Shown: positions 1-9,272 of the stretch, piece by piece
Layout of the letters: each line of letters begins with the position of its first letter
Position numbering within the stretch: the stretch's first letter is position 1
Notes under the pieces: generated by a model
Seen by the model: the letters and a program-made list of their open reading frames with translations, nothing else
Told to the model about the DNA's origin: nothing
Database searches by the model: none
Assembly: GCA_017311315.1 (NCBI GenBank)
Contig: CM029613.1
Span: 1,676,501 to 1,740,500 of the forward strand
Direction of reading: 5' to 3'
DNA length: 64,000 nucleotides
DNA from: Dendrocalamus latiflorus
Taxonomy: Eukaryota; Streptophyta; Magnoliopsida; Poales; Poaceae
Position numbers and translations under genes: made by a program

Positions 1-1240
1 TCCCCCCTCTCTCTCCCTTATCCTCACCTCTCTCTCTCTCTTTCCACTCGGCCGAACGGCCTCAACCTCCTCCTTCGCCCGGGGCGGCGCGGCGGCGCAC
101 GGCCGGCCCGACGTCACCGGCGGCCCTCCCGCCGCCCCCTGCCTCCTCCTCTCCCACCCCGCTCTCTCCCTCACGCTTGGGCCGCGCTCGGCGCAACCCC
201 GGCGGCGCGGCAGCGTGCGGCCCCGACTCGGCGTCGCCGGCCCCGGGCTCCCCACCGCTGTCCTCGGGCTCTCCGCCTCCGGCTCCCCTCCGCCCCTCAC
301 TCTCCCGCCTGGGGCCGGCGCGGTGGCGCGCGGCCGCACGGGAGGCTCGCCGGCCCCGGCCCTCTTTCTCCGTCGGCCCCCCTCCTACCTCCTCCCCTTG
401 CGCGAAGCCGAGCGGCCGGCCCCCCCTCCCAGGGCGACGCGGTGGCGCACAGGTGCGCCGACTGCCGGCCCGCCGGCCCGCCGCCGCCTTCTCCTACGCA
501 GCCCCCACCCTCTCTCTCTCTTGCGCGGGTGCTCACCTGGTGCTGGCCGAAAGGGTGTGGCTGCTGGGATGGTTCCGTGGAGAAGAAGAGAAGAGTGTTG
601 TGGGTTGAGCTGTGGCAGAGGTGCTAAAATGGGGGGGGTGTTGGCTTCTGCAGGAAGCAAGGCACAGGTGGCATGCATGCACACCTAGGACAGGCCTGAG
701 GCTGTCACATCCCCTGGCAGGTGGGTGAGGTGTTACATCTGCTTCACCAAGCCACCGTGCAAGGCCGCTGGATTCGAGCCGTTCGGGGTCGGATCTGGAG
801 GACAGGCGTCGCCTCCGCGCGCGGATGCCGTGGATCCACCGGATCGACTAACGCGAGAAGCTGCGTCGGGAGCACAAGCCGTCGAACATCGCTTCCCATG
901 GCCCCTCGTCGCCAGGCTGGCCAAGTTGCCTCCGGTCACCGCTGTCCGCCTAGGGCCGCTGCGACACTGAACTCAACCCTAGCCCCATAGCCGGCGGCTC
1001 CGCGCACCTGGCTCGCGTCGAGCCTGCGTTGGAGTCCCGGCTTGCACGCACCCTTTGTTCTCGCCCTCGCCATGCCCGTGGCGATAAAGGTGGGAGCGCT
1101 GCAGGACGGATCCAAGGGCGACGAGGTGTTCCGGCCTTGGAGAGGAGACATGGCCCGAGAGAGGAGGCATGGCCAGAGGAGAAAGAAGAAGACCGGAGAG
1201 AGAGAGAGGCCGAATGGAGGATGACATGGCAGCTCGACGT
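1..1240. other. GC-rich stretch without a recognised gene
   Basis: The first 60 bases are CT-rich. From there to about 540 the sequence is very GC-rich with many CCG/CGG runs and then becomes mixed. Open frames exist on both strands, but they are low-complexity Pro/Arg/Ala stretches with no domain I recognise, and they overlap in several frames as expected of stop-poor GC-rich DNA. It could be a 5' leader or first exon of a gene lying to the left, or part of a retroelement leader. I cannot decide. Confidence 0.4.
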
Positions 1241-2692
1241 GCCCAAACCACCTTGTGTCAGCGCCACCATGGCAAAACCGCTCCAAAAACCAGTCTCGGA
1301 ACTAAAATTGATCTGAATTCATAAGTAGTGCGGGGTAAAATATTCGATTTCATGGTACAGGGTTTAAATCGGACCAACTTAAAAAGTACAGATACTAAGA
1401 AACAAACATGGCAACAACAATAATCCATACAAGAATTTCTTACCTCTTATCAGAACTCTGAAACAAAATGGAGCTGTCCCTGCAAGCACCAAGCACTCAA
1501 GCAGGACTGCAGGAGCCATGAGGTAGCGAGAAGACTAGCTGTGTTCAGACGCGGATCCCATGTGACCCTTGTGATTTTCTAAGATTGTCGTACCGTCACC
1601 CATAAAAGACGGGCAATAATACGTTTTTAGTGGCCTTTCCGTCGTACGACAACGCAGCTTAAGCGTAGAATCTGAGCATGTGATTGTCACATGACCCGAG
1701 CAGATGGAGAACGACTGGACTGCATCGGCAACGCAGTTCCTACTCCATTCCGGCTATGTATGACTTGCGCAGCAGTTTTTCAGAATGGTGGTTTTGCAAC
1801 AGCAGTTTCAACACGGGAATTTTGAAGTAGCCTCAGTGCTTCTATTATGCTCTATGAATAGGGAAAAACACAGCTGTTTTGAAGAAAGTAAGGACATGAT
1901 GCTGAAGGATTGGTCTGCATTTTAATTAAGGTTCTGCATAATTTTCATCCGATGCAGTATAGAAGCATTCGTCTGGATGCAAGACTGCAACTACACTGGA
2001 AGTTAAAACGAAGTTGTTCTTATTTGAGTTTTGCCTGTGCAATTCACATTTCATTCACACAAATATATCCATTTTAGTTCTGTAGTACATCAATGATAAC
2101 CATTGTAGTTCACACCATCTACTAATCTTTTCTTTCAGATGCATATTTATACAGCTTCATACTGTTAATAGCTCAACGAAATCATTCATTCATGAATAGA
2201 AAAGTACTCTCTTGAATTTTTGATGGATTATTAGGTCCTCACACATACTGATATACATAATATCATTAATCATTGTTATGTTCCAAGTTGAGGACTGAAC
2301 CATGATTGTGTGCACCCGACCAAGACAGTACTGCAAACAAAGTTGCCTAGCTAGCTACTAGCACTTATTTTTTTTGAGGAAACTAGCTACTAGCATCTTC
2401 ATGGAATCAATTTCATTTATCTCGAAATAGCTACCAGTAGCAGGTAGGAATAGTTAGTAGAACATGAATCCCAGAGGAAGCTAAGCTAGTATTAGGCATC
2501 CTAGTCATGAAATCAATTCGATGTCAAGAGGGACCGTTGGTCTACAAGCTTCAGAGGTATTGTCCTCTAGAGCGTCATCAAACTTCGTGCAGCTTGACAG
2601 GATGCCGCATGTGCCTGTGGAGTGGCAGCATCCCACTTCCAAGTAGGCAATGCCATGCTTGTGGTAGGCAAAGACAAAGATGTCCTTCCACC
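1241..2692. other. Intergenic, upstream of the micropeptide gene
   Basis: AT-rich sequence without long open frames or recognised repeats. Its right end is presumably the promoter of the DVL-type gene. I see nothing else that I can name. Confidence 0.5.
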
Positions 2693-2700
2693 TATATAAA
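2693..2700 (+). promoter_or_regulatory. TATA box of the DVL-type gene
   Basis: The string TATATAAA lies 110 bases upstream of the ATG at 2810. It is preceded by a C-rich patch and followed by CA-rich sequence, a common plant core-promoter layout. Assignment as a promoter is inference from position. Confidence 0.55.
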
Positions 2701-2809
2701 CATACCAAATGCTGCACACTTGACCACACCACAGCAGAAGCAGATCCAGCAGTAGTGGTATAGAGCCTTCCTGCTCAGCTGCCACCCTCCTCTCCTCTAT
2801 TCACTCAGG

Positions 2810-2935
2810 ATGAATAAGCCGAGGAGCCAGGGGAAGCACAGGGGAGGAGGCCTTACCAGGATGCTGAGGGAGCAGAAGGCCAGGTTCTACATCATCCGGC
2901 GATGCGTCGTCATGCTCCTTTGCTACCATGACTGA
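2810..2935 (+). CDS. DVL/ROTUNDIFOLIA-like micropeptide, 41 aa
   Basis: This short single-exon frame encodes 41 residues. The N-terminal third is basic and Gly-rich (RSQGKHRGGG). The C-terminal part, about residues 16-41, carries the block typical of DVL/RTFL peptides: TRMLREQKARFYIIRRCVVM followed by LLCYHD. The family is plant-specific; overexpression shortens organs by limiting polar cell proliferation, and the peptides associate with the plasma membrane. The conserved Cys-Val-Val-Met-Leu-Leu-Cys hydrophobic segment is visible at residues 32-38. The start was chosen because it is the only ATG upstream of the domain in this frame; it gives a length at the short end of the family, where longer members add a variable N-terminus. 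A TATA box lies 110 bases upstream. No partner genes are nearby. The domain match is strong, but expression is not shown by sequence. Confidence 0.88.
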   Translation: MNKPRSQGKHRGGGLTRMLREQKARFYIIRRCVVMLLCYHD

Positions 2936-4514
2936 TCTGCGGTCTTCGCTGTTCTTTCTGGTCATCGACTCTAGGTGTTCTTGCTTTGATTTTCGTTTTT
3001 AGGATTTAGGCTTAACAATTCTTTAATGTACACAGGATAGTTCAGATATCTACTGACGGTTTTGATGTCTTAACTTTTGTGTGTTGTCGTACTCCTAAGT
3101 CCAACAATGGCAAGGATGTACATGTATCTTTTTAGGTATTGACATCTTCCTTGTGTATTTGCTCTATCAAAAGTCAGAAATACAAGATCAAAAAAGTTGT
3201 CTCTTGGTATTTCCTTTTGTCAATACTGATGATGCATGATTGGGAGTCTCTGACTAAGAACCTACCTGTTATTGCAATTATGCAACCTATGAGAAATGTG
3301 TTGTTTCTTCATTCAATTGAATACAGTCGTTTGAGCGATTTTGCTAAAACAAATATGGAGTTCGCGCTAATATCCAGATGAAACTGACAAGAGTAGTCTA
3401 TATGTTTGTTCAAATAGTTGTGCACACAACCAAATAAAAATTCAATATATAGATTTATGAAGATAGCAGCAATATTTTCATGATGCGGATCGCTATAATC
3501 TAAAACTTGGCAGCTTTGCAGTTTCTTCCCATGTGTTTTTTGGGGGCAAACTTTTAGTTGCATTTTAGAGGTTAACCTCATACCTGCATATACTGTTCAA
3601 ACATGAGCCACACTTTTGTATTGCACAACAGATTTGACTGATGGGTTGGAACTTGGAAATGGCAATGTTCATCTTACCCCTTGTCCAATTTTCAGCCATA
3701 CTGAGAAATTATACACATGACTTCTCAGTTTTCAGGTGGCATGTACTTTCCTACTATAGAGGAGCAATGAGCATGTCAATCACACACAAATTGGTTATAT
3801 ATGAGACTTTTGGCCTTCTAGAGGCAATCAAGAAATCAGTTTGTCCAAGAAATAACCATCTTAAAAAATGAACCATAAAAACCTGACTAAAGAAATGGTA
3901 TACTGGCAGCACTGGACCACAAAAATAGAAGCTTCAAGGTACTTGCATACGTGCAGCATTGGTGTTGCAAATAAACTGCCTCTTGGTCTTGATTTTTGAG
4001 ACGCACAGCTCATTGTGAACAGAAGCCTGTCAGATCTCATCCGGTGCTGATATGCGTCGTTATCTGCATTGCTTACAACGACTTGATGGTTGGATGACTA
4101 CGCAAGCTCATTATTAAAAATTTATCTATGGAACATGCCGATTTGTGCATTGCGACTAAGTTCAGATATATCTTAACCAAATATCTGCGCAACAATTATC
4201 TTTGATTGATTTTCTTGCCAAAAAAATGAAGTTACAGTCAGTTCTCGCATTTGGAACCACAGTTTGGAATGCCCCTGAACTGGCGAGCTGTGACTCCTCT
4301 TGCACTGAACGGGCCTTAATGCCTCAACCTGAAACAAGCTTGTAGGATGCTTTGTTTATTTCAGAGATACATTTAGTTTAGTACAAATTGGCTCGGTTCC
4401 AAACAAGCTGTTCTTTTTTTAGTCCCTAAGGTCGGCAAAACCAGCGTTTCACCCGCCATTGAGGACCGCAACAGAAACGCTTATCCTACAACCACTTGCT
4501 GTCCTTCAGAAACC
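2936..4514. other. Downstream flank of the micropeptide gene, no gene seen
   Basis: AT-rich sequence that probably includes the 3' UTR of the DVL-type gene in its first few hundred bases. Short open frames have no recognisable domain. It ends at the target duplication of the large retrotransposon. Confidence 0.5.
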
Positions 4515-4519
4515 GTGTC

Positions 4520-6277
4520 TGATGAACCATGTGGAGATGACCACATGTGCGTGATGAGTAATTGACATTAGTTTGGGTAAGTCAAGTTTGGTTTGGGTGG
4601 TTCGGACCTAGTCGTTGCGTGGTGCAACGGGCTCGGTCGGACTGTGGTCAAACTTGGTCATATGGGACTAGGACGCTGATTCTTTGATTTGACAGGTTTG
4701 GACTTCGTCATGGTAAGTATGATGTTGATTATGCTTTCATGTATCGAGCGGTGCTATTTGACGTGTTTTCTTGTCTGTATGGCTGCAGGACGTCGAGTGG
4801 AGTCGTGGCGAGACACGGTGGACCGGACTAGGCGCAGATGGCGCTGAGGTCAGAACGGTCGGGATGTGTCGAAGACGACGTGGACTCGAGGTGGTTGCGA
4901 GGCGTGCGAGACAAGGAGCGCGGAAGCTTCCCGGAAGGTGCAGAGGGGCGAATCGGGAATTTCGCAAGACTGCACAAGCGGGAGCGGGCTCCGTTGGAAA
5001 TAGCGGGCGTAACGGGGCGGAGACCCGTTAGCCGTAGGCTATAAATAGGTGGAGAGGGCTGCATGCCCACTTGAACACTTGGAGAGAAAATTAGGGTTTG
5101 CTAGAGTCAAAAGAGGCTTTGATGGCTTGCTTTGGCTTTAGGCTTTAGTGGGTGAGAGTGGTTAGAGGAGGCAGAGGGTGTTCCCTCTGTGCTCAGTATC
5201 CCTGTTCGTAGCTTTCCCAGAGTTGTGTTCCCCTTCTCAATCATGTAGTGTTGAGTTCTTGGCTTGGGAGAGGGAGATGAGGGATTGAGAGGCTTGTAAT
5301 CAAACATCTTGTCCTAATGTCCAGACGTATCGGGACGTATCTGTATTCCATTTGCCTTAATGAATGAAATTCCAGAAGTTTGCTGTTCGTGCTCTCTCTG
5401 TTCTTCTTTCTTCCTTTTGGCTTGATTTGTGAGATCTTTGATTTCTTGTTCTTAGTTGCTGGAGAGTGCCAAAATGGATTGCTATGACATGAGAGATGCT
5501 CAAAAGCCATTTGGCTAGTCAATCTTAAGAGCAATATCTTGTTTAATTTCAGTTTCTCCCATTTGGCATCCTCTGTTCTTACTTTTTGAGTTTCTAGGGT
5601 TTCTTGGCCCTCTTGATTTCCTTGGAGAAATGGCATGAAATTTGACCTGGATTATCCCATGGCTATTGCTAACATATCCTCAAAATTTCATGAGCACAGA
5701 GTCAAAGATTGGAGAGAAATTCGATTTTTGGTGGAGTCCCTGTAAGTTTTCAGGTTGGGGCTTAAATCTGAAATTTCAGGTTTTCAGTTGGATTCCTCTG
5801 TGTCTTAGCCCCTTAAAGTTGCTTAGAATAGTCCTTTGAAGCTTTGTATTTATTTGGTTTGAAGTCTTTCCTCTCTTCCTTTTGTTCTTGGCAATTTTCT
5901 GAAAAAATCAATGTTCAGAGCTGCCTCCTGTTCGTTCGGCCAGCAGGAGGATTTCTTCAGGTTGGCTACAGTAAATTTCTTAGCATCCAGCGTGAGCTAC
6001 TCCTTTGGGCGTTTTTCTTTTTTTTCTTCTACTGATCTTTGAGGATTTTGCATGCAGATCAAACAGCGATATTTTCATTTGAAATTTTTTCTGGATGATC
6101 TCTGATTTATGGTGAATTTTTTGGTGTCGCATGCGTTCCAAAATTCAGAGAAATTATTTTTAAGTTTTCTGTGAGTTGCGTTGTTTTGCATCTGGTGCGA
6201 AATCAGTGTTCGATTTCTCGGGGGCGTTTTTAAGCGAGCGACATTCACCCCCCCTCTGTCGCCATTTCGGTCCTATA
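4520..6277 (+). repeat. 5' LTR of the Sirevirus-type element
   Basis: Begins TG and ends TA, where the 3' copy has the canonical CA, so the last dinucleotide probably carries a C-to-T change. It holds a TATA box at 5040-5047. The small open frames inside it are repeated almost unchanged in the 3' copy and are LTR sequence, not genes. Confidence 0.95.
5040..5047 (+). promoter_or_regulatory. LTR TATA box
   Basis: TATAAATA within a GC-rich to AT-rich transition of the 5' LTR, repeated at 14706-14713 in the 3' LTR. Its position in the first third of the LTR fits a U3 promoter. Promoter function is inferred. Confidence 0.6.
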
Positions 6278-6279
6278 AT

Positions 6280-6292
6280 TGGTATCAGAGCC
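6280..6292 (+). other. Primer binding site, initiator Met-tRNA type
   Basis: TGGTATCAGAGCC begins two bases after the 5' LTR end. It is complementary to the 3' end of plant initiator methionine tRNA, the usual primer of plant copia elements. Confidence 0.9.
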
Positions 6293-6333
6293 GGTTAGCT
6301 CTAATTCATAGATCTTAACCGGTCTCAAGAGCC

Positions 6334-8262
6334 ATGGCGACGGACAAGTACTCGACCAAGCCGCCCGTGTTCGATGGCATCGATTACCCCTTCTGGAAGA
6401 GCCGAATGGAGACATACATCCAGGCCCAGGGGTATGCCATCTGGCGGAAGGTCAAGGTACGATTCGCTGTTCCTGCCGATGAGAACATCAATGCCGGGAA
6501 CATGGCTGATGTTGAGGCGAATGCAAAGGCAAGGAACATCATCATCCAGGGGTTGAGTCGTAGCGAGTTTGACCGTATATCTCACCTGTCGTCCGCCTAC
6601 GACATCTGGGTGACCCTCGACGCATACCATGAGGGCACCACCCAGATCAAGACGGTTCGACAAGACCAGTTCAAGCGCGAATACAACAAATTCGAGATGC
6701 TTGCTGGTGAGTCCCTGGACGAGTGCTTTTCGCGATTTCACAAAATCTTGAGCAACCTCCGAGCGGTCGGTCTCACATACCCCGACTCGGACAACGCTCG
6801 TCAGATGCTCGCGGCACTCGATCTGCGCGTGTGGGAGATGAAGGTGACCACCATCAAAGACACGACAGACCTCTCGACCCTGACTCTTGACGCGCTGTAC
6901 TCGCGACTCAAGACTCACGAGATTGACGTTGTCTCTCGTCGGTCGAAGTCACAGTCGATGGCTTTGGTCACCGATCCCAGTTCGGCTTCTGGTTTTTCCG
7001 CCGATTCGCTTTGTGGGTTCTCCCTAGCTGCTCTATGTGACGTAACTGATGATCAGTTAGAGCAGCTAGAGGATGAACAGCTGGCCCTCCTAGCTCGGAA
7101 GTTCTCCCATGCTTACAAGAGGAGGAGGGACAGAAAGAGAGGCGGACCAGTCATCTGCTTCGAGTGTGGTGGCCCCAACCACATTCGAGCGAACTGTCCC
7201 AAGCTGGAGAAGGGCAAGAACGACTACGGCGGTTCGGGCAAGAACGACTACACCGACAAGAACCGCAACAAGAAGACTCCAGCTCAGACGCCGGGAAAGA
7301 AGAAGTTCCGCAACTTCGGGAAGGCCAAGAAGCTCTTCCACCGCGTCCTCACCGCCTTCGACGACCTCGACCTCGGCGAGGTGGAGGGATGGAGCGACGA
7401 CGACGGGACGGGTGACCAAGAGCCCAAGGATGGCGGCGACGACTTCTCCGGCATGTGCTTCATGGCCCTCGAGGGCGAACTCAGCGACAGCGAGCTGTAC
7501 TCCGACTCGGACGAGGTATGCCCCACCTACGACCAGCTCAATCATGCTTTTCTTAAGCTAGGTGGTTTCCATGCTAGAGCTAGGGCTAGGTGTACTGAGT
7601 TAGAGAAGGAAGTAGACAGGTTGTCACTAGAGATTATTGCTCTTACATCTGGTCCCTCTAGTGACGACTGTGATACATGCTCTGCTTTGCTGGGTGACAT
7701 GGAGAAACTAAGGACCTCGCATGATAGTTTGTCCTCCGAGCTTGATACTGTTAAGGTGGAGAACATTAGTCTGTTGGCTGAACTAGAGATGAGTAGGATT
7801 GCTTCTATTTCATCTGCTCCTGTTGAGACTAGTGCTTGCACCTCATGTGAGGATAAGGACAATGCTTTTAGAGGCCTTTATACCATGTTGCTTGATCTGC
7901 CCGAGTCATGTGAAAATTGCAATAAGCTGAAGTTGAACCTAAAACGGGCAGATCACAAGATTGCTGAGTTGCATGCTTCTTTACTTGAGCCTGTTGTTTC
8001 TTGCACCAATTGTCCAAAATTAACCCTTGAACTTGAATCTGTTTCTAAGCAATTCCAAGAGATGATTGATCAAAACAACAAATTGGCTCAGTTTGCGACT
8101 AAGGATCCTGTTAGCTCACCATGCATTAGTTGTGACAAACTAAAACTTGAACTCGTTGCTTTGAATGATAAATGTGTGAAGCTAACTAAGGACTTATTAG
8201 AGAAGTCATCAACTTCTTGTGATGTGATTGCTGAGGGGGGGGGAAGCCCCAAGGTAAGGTAG
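6334..8262 (+). CDS. gag: Gag of the Sirevirus-type element (642 aa frame)
   Basis: The ATG at 6334 follows the primer binding site by 41 bases. The N-terminal half (about residues 1-230) matches the copia-type Gag core: it opens with FDGIDYPFWKSRMETYI and contains the helical KTVRQDQFKREYNKFEML region. A CCHC zinc knuckle lies at residues 275-288 (C275, C278, H283, C288), followed by Lys- and Asp-rich linkers. The C-terminal part, residues 446-640, is unusual. It carries five CxxC pairs (446, 502, 526, 557, 597), most followed by heptad-like KLxLEL segments, suggesting a zinc- or disulfide-stabilised coiled coil. The frame ends at TAG 8260-8262 shortly after a run of nine G at 8235-8243. The reading frame downstream of that run is a different one. 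Gag would form the cytoplasmic particle that packages element RNA. Confidence 0.9.
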   Translation: MATDKYSTKPPVFDGIDYPFWKSRMETYIQAQGYAIWRKVKVRFAVPADENINAGNMADVEANAKARNIIIQGLSRSEFDRISHLSSAYDIWVTLDAYHEGTTQIKTVRQDQFKREYNKFEMLAGESLDECFSRFHKILSNLRAVGLTYPDSDNARQMLAALDLRVWEMKVTTIKDTTDLSTLTLDALYSRLKTHEIDVVSRRSKSQSMALVTDPSSASGFSADSLCGFSLAALCDVTDDQLEQLEDEQLALLARKFSHAYKRRRDRKRGGPVICFECGGPNHIRANCPKLEKGKNDYGGSGKNDYTDKNRNKKTPAQTPGKKKFRNFGKAKKLFHRVLTAFDDLDLGEVEGWSDDDGTGDQEPKDGGDDFSGMCFMALEGELSDSELYSDSDEVCPTYDQLNHAFLKLGGFHARARARCTELEKEVDRLSLEIIALTSGPSSDDCDTCSALLGDMEKLRTSHDSLSSELDTVKVENISLLAELEMSRIASISSAPVETSACTSCEDKDNAFRGLYTMLLDLPESCENCNKLKLNLKRADHKIAELHASLLEPVVSCTNCPKLTLELESVSKQFQEMIDQNNKLAQFATKDPVSSPCISCDKLKLELVALNDKCVKLTKDLLEKSSTSCDVIAEGGGSPKVR

Positions 8263-8276
8263 AGACGCTTAGTGAC

Positions 8277-9272
8277 GTGAGCCAACCTGCTAGCAGTAGG
8301 ACTGTCCATTCTGAGTCGGTTGTGCATGCACAAGCCATTCGTTCCTCTGCTATTGGTTCTTCATCTGCTTCCTTACCTCCTGCTGTTCCCTCTTCCCCCT
8401 GCTCTTCTTGCACCTCTCTCTTTCGGGAGTGTCAGTACCTTATGAACACTCTCGAGAGATTTGTAGGCGGCAAAAAGAAGCTTAATCTTATTCTAGATCA
8501 ATCCAAGATTTGTAAGTTCAATCAAGGTCTAGGATATGATTTCTATGAGGATATGAGGAAGCATCCACCTGCTATTCTCCGACCCATCTTAGGAGGTATG
8601 ATCGAGGTTGAGCCCAGATCTGACGAGGTGAAATTCAAATCAGCGGGCTTTGTCCAAGGGATCTCTGACAGCAAGGTGATTCCACCTGTTGCTTCGGCCT
8701 CTCAGAAGGCGAAGCCTCTTCGTGCTACTTCCACCTCTCAGAAGGTGAAGTACCACTGCACCTTCTGTCAGAAGGATGGGCACTCGATCGAGAGATGCTT
8801 CAGGCGCGCCAGGATTGCGCGAAGAGACCGTGCAGAGGCACTTAGGCGTATTCAGGGTCAGCCCCAGATCCTGAGTGCACCTAAGACTAGCACGAGATCC
8901 AGGTTTGCTTCTGACGTGTTTGGGCAGCATCGAGGACTTGGTTTTTCTGAGTCTTCTGGTTTTCGTCCTCATGCTGCTCCAGGTCGTGACTTCCGCCGTC
9001 CTGAGGGTACATCTCGTTTCCCCCGTCGAGACAGTTACCCACGGCGTGATCAGCGTGTTGCCGGTGTTCCGACTCGCTCTCTCGTAGCAGTCGGACCCCG
9101 CAACAGCTTCAGGTCTGCTCACAGACCTTCTGCTTCTTTGAGTCACGGAGAGCGTAGGGTAGATAGAGGTCAGTCGTGCTTGACTACTTCATCTGCTCCA
9201 CGTGTTACTCTGTATTGGGTGCCAAAATCACTCTTGATTTACCCCAGTACTGAGACTTTACTCTCTATTTGA
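8277..9272 (+). CDS. Continuation of Gag/linker in a second frame
   Basis: This frame is open from the G-run at about 8235 and has no ATG of its own at its left end, so it is read here as continuation of the upstream protein rather than a separate gene. Visible parts are a further CxxC pair (8400-8411, CSSC), the segment KICKFNQGLGYDFYE that recurs in Sirevirus Gag-Pol proteins, and a second CCHC knuckle, CTFCQKDGHSIERC (C161, C164, H169, C174 counted from 8277). After that follows an Arg- and Ser-rich linker. The frame stops at 9270-9272 just before the protease, which is read in a third frame. Whether the frame changes are mutations or are bridged by recoding cannot be told from one copy. 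Confidence 0.75.
   Translation: MSQPASSRTVHSESVVHAQAIRSSAIGSSSASLPPAVPSSPCSSCTSLFRECQYLMNTLERFVGGKKKLNLILDQSKICKFNQGLGYDFYEDMRKHPPAILRPILGGMIEVEPRSDEVKFKSAGFVQGISDSKVIPPVASASQKAKPLRATSTSQKVKYHCTFCQKDGHSIERCFRRARIARRDRAEALRRIQGQPQILSAPKTSTRSRFASDVFGQHRGLGFSESSGFRPHAAPGRDFRRPEGTSRFPRRDSYPRRDQRVAGVPTRSLVAVGPRNSFRSAHRPSASLSHGERRVDRGQSCLTTSSAPRVTLYWVPKSLLIYPSTETLLSI

Noticed and set aside
177..688. Several overlapping open frames of 80-157 codons
   Set aside because: Pro/Arg/Ala low complexity in GC-rich DNA, open on both strands, no domain.
4737..6035. Six open frames repeated at 14403-15701
   Set aside because: They lie wholly within the two LTRs and match position by position; they are LTR sequence.
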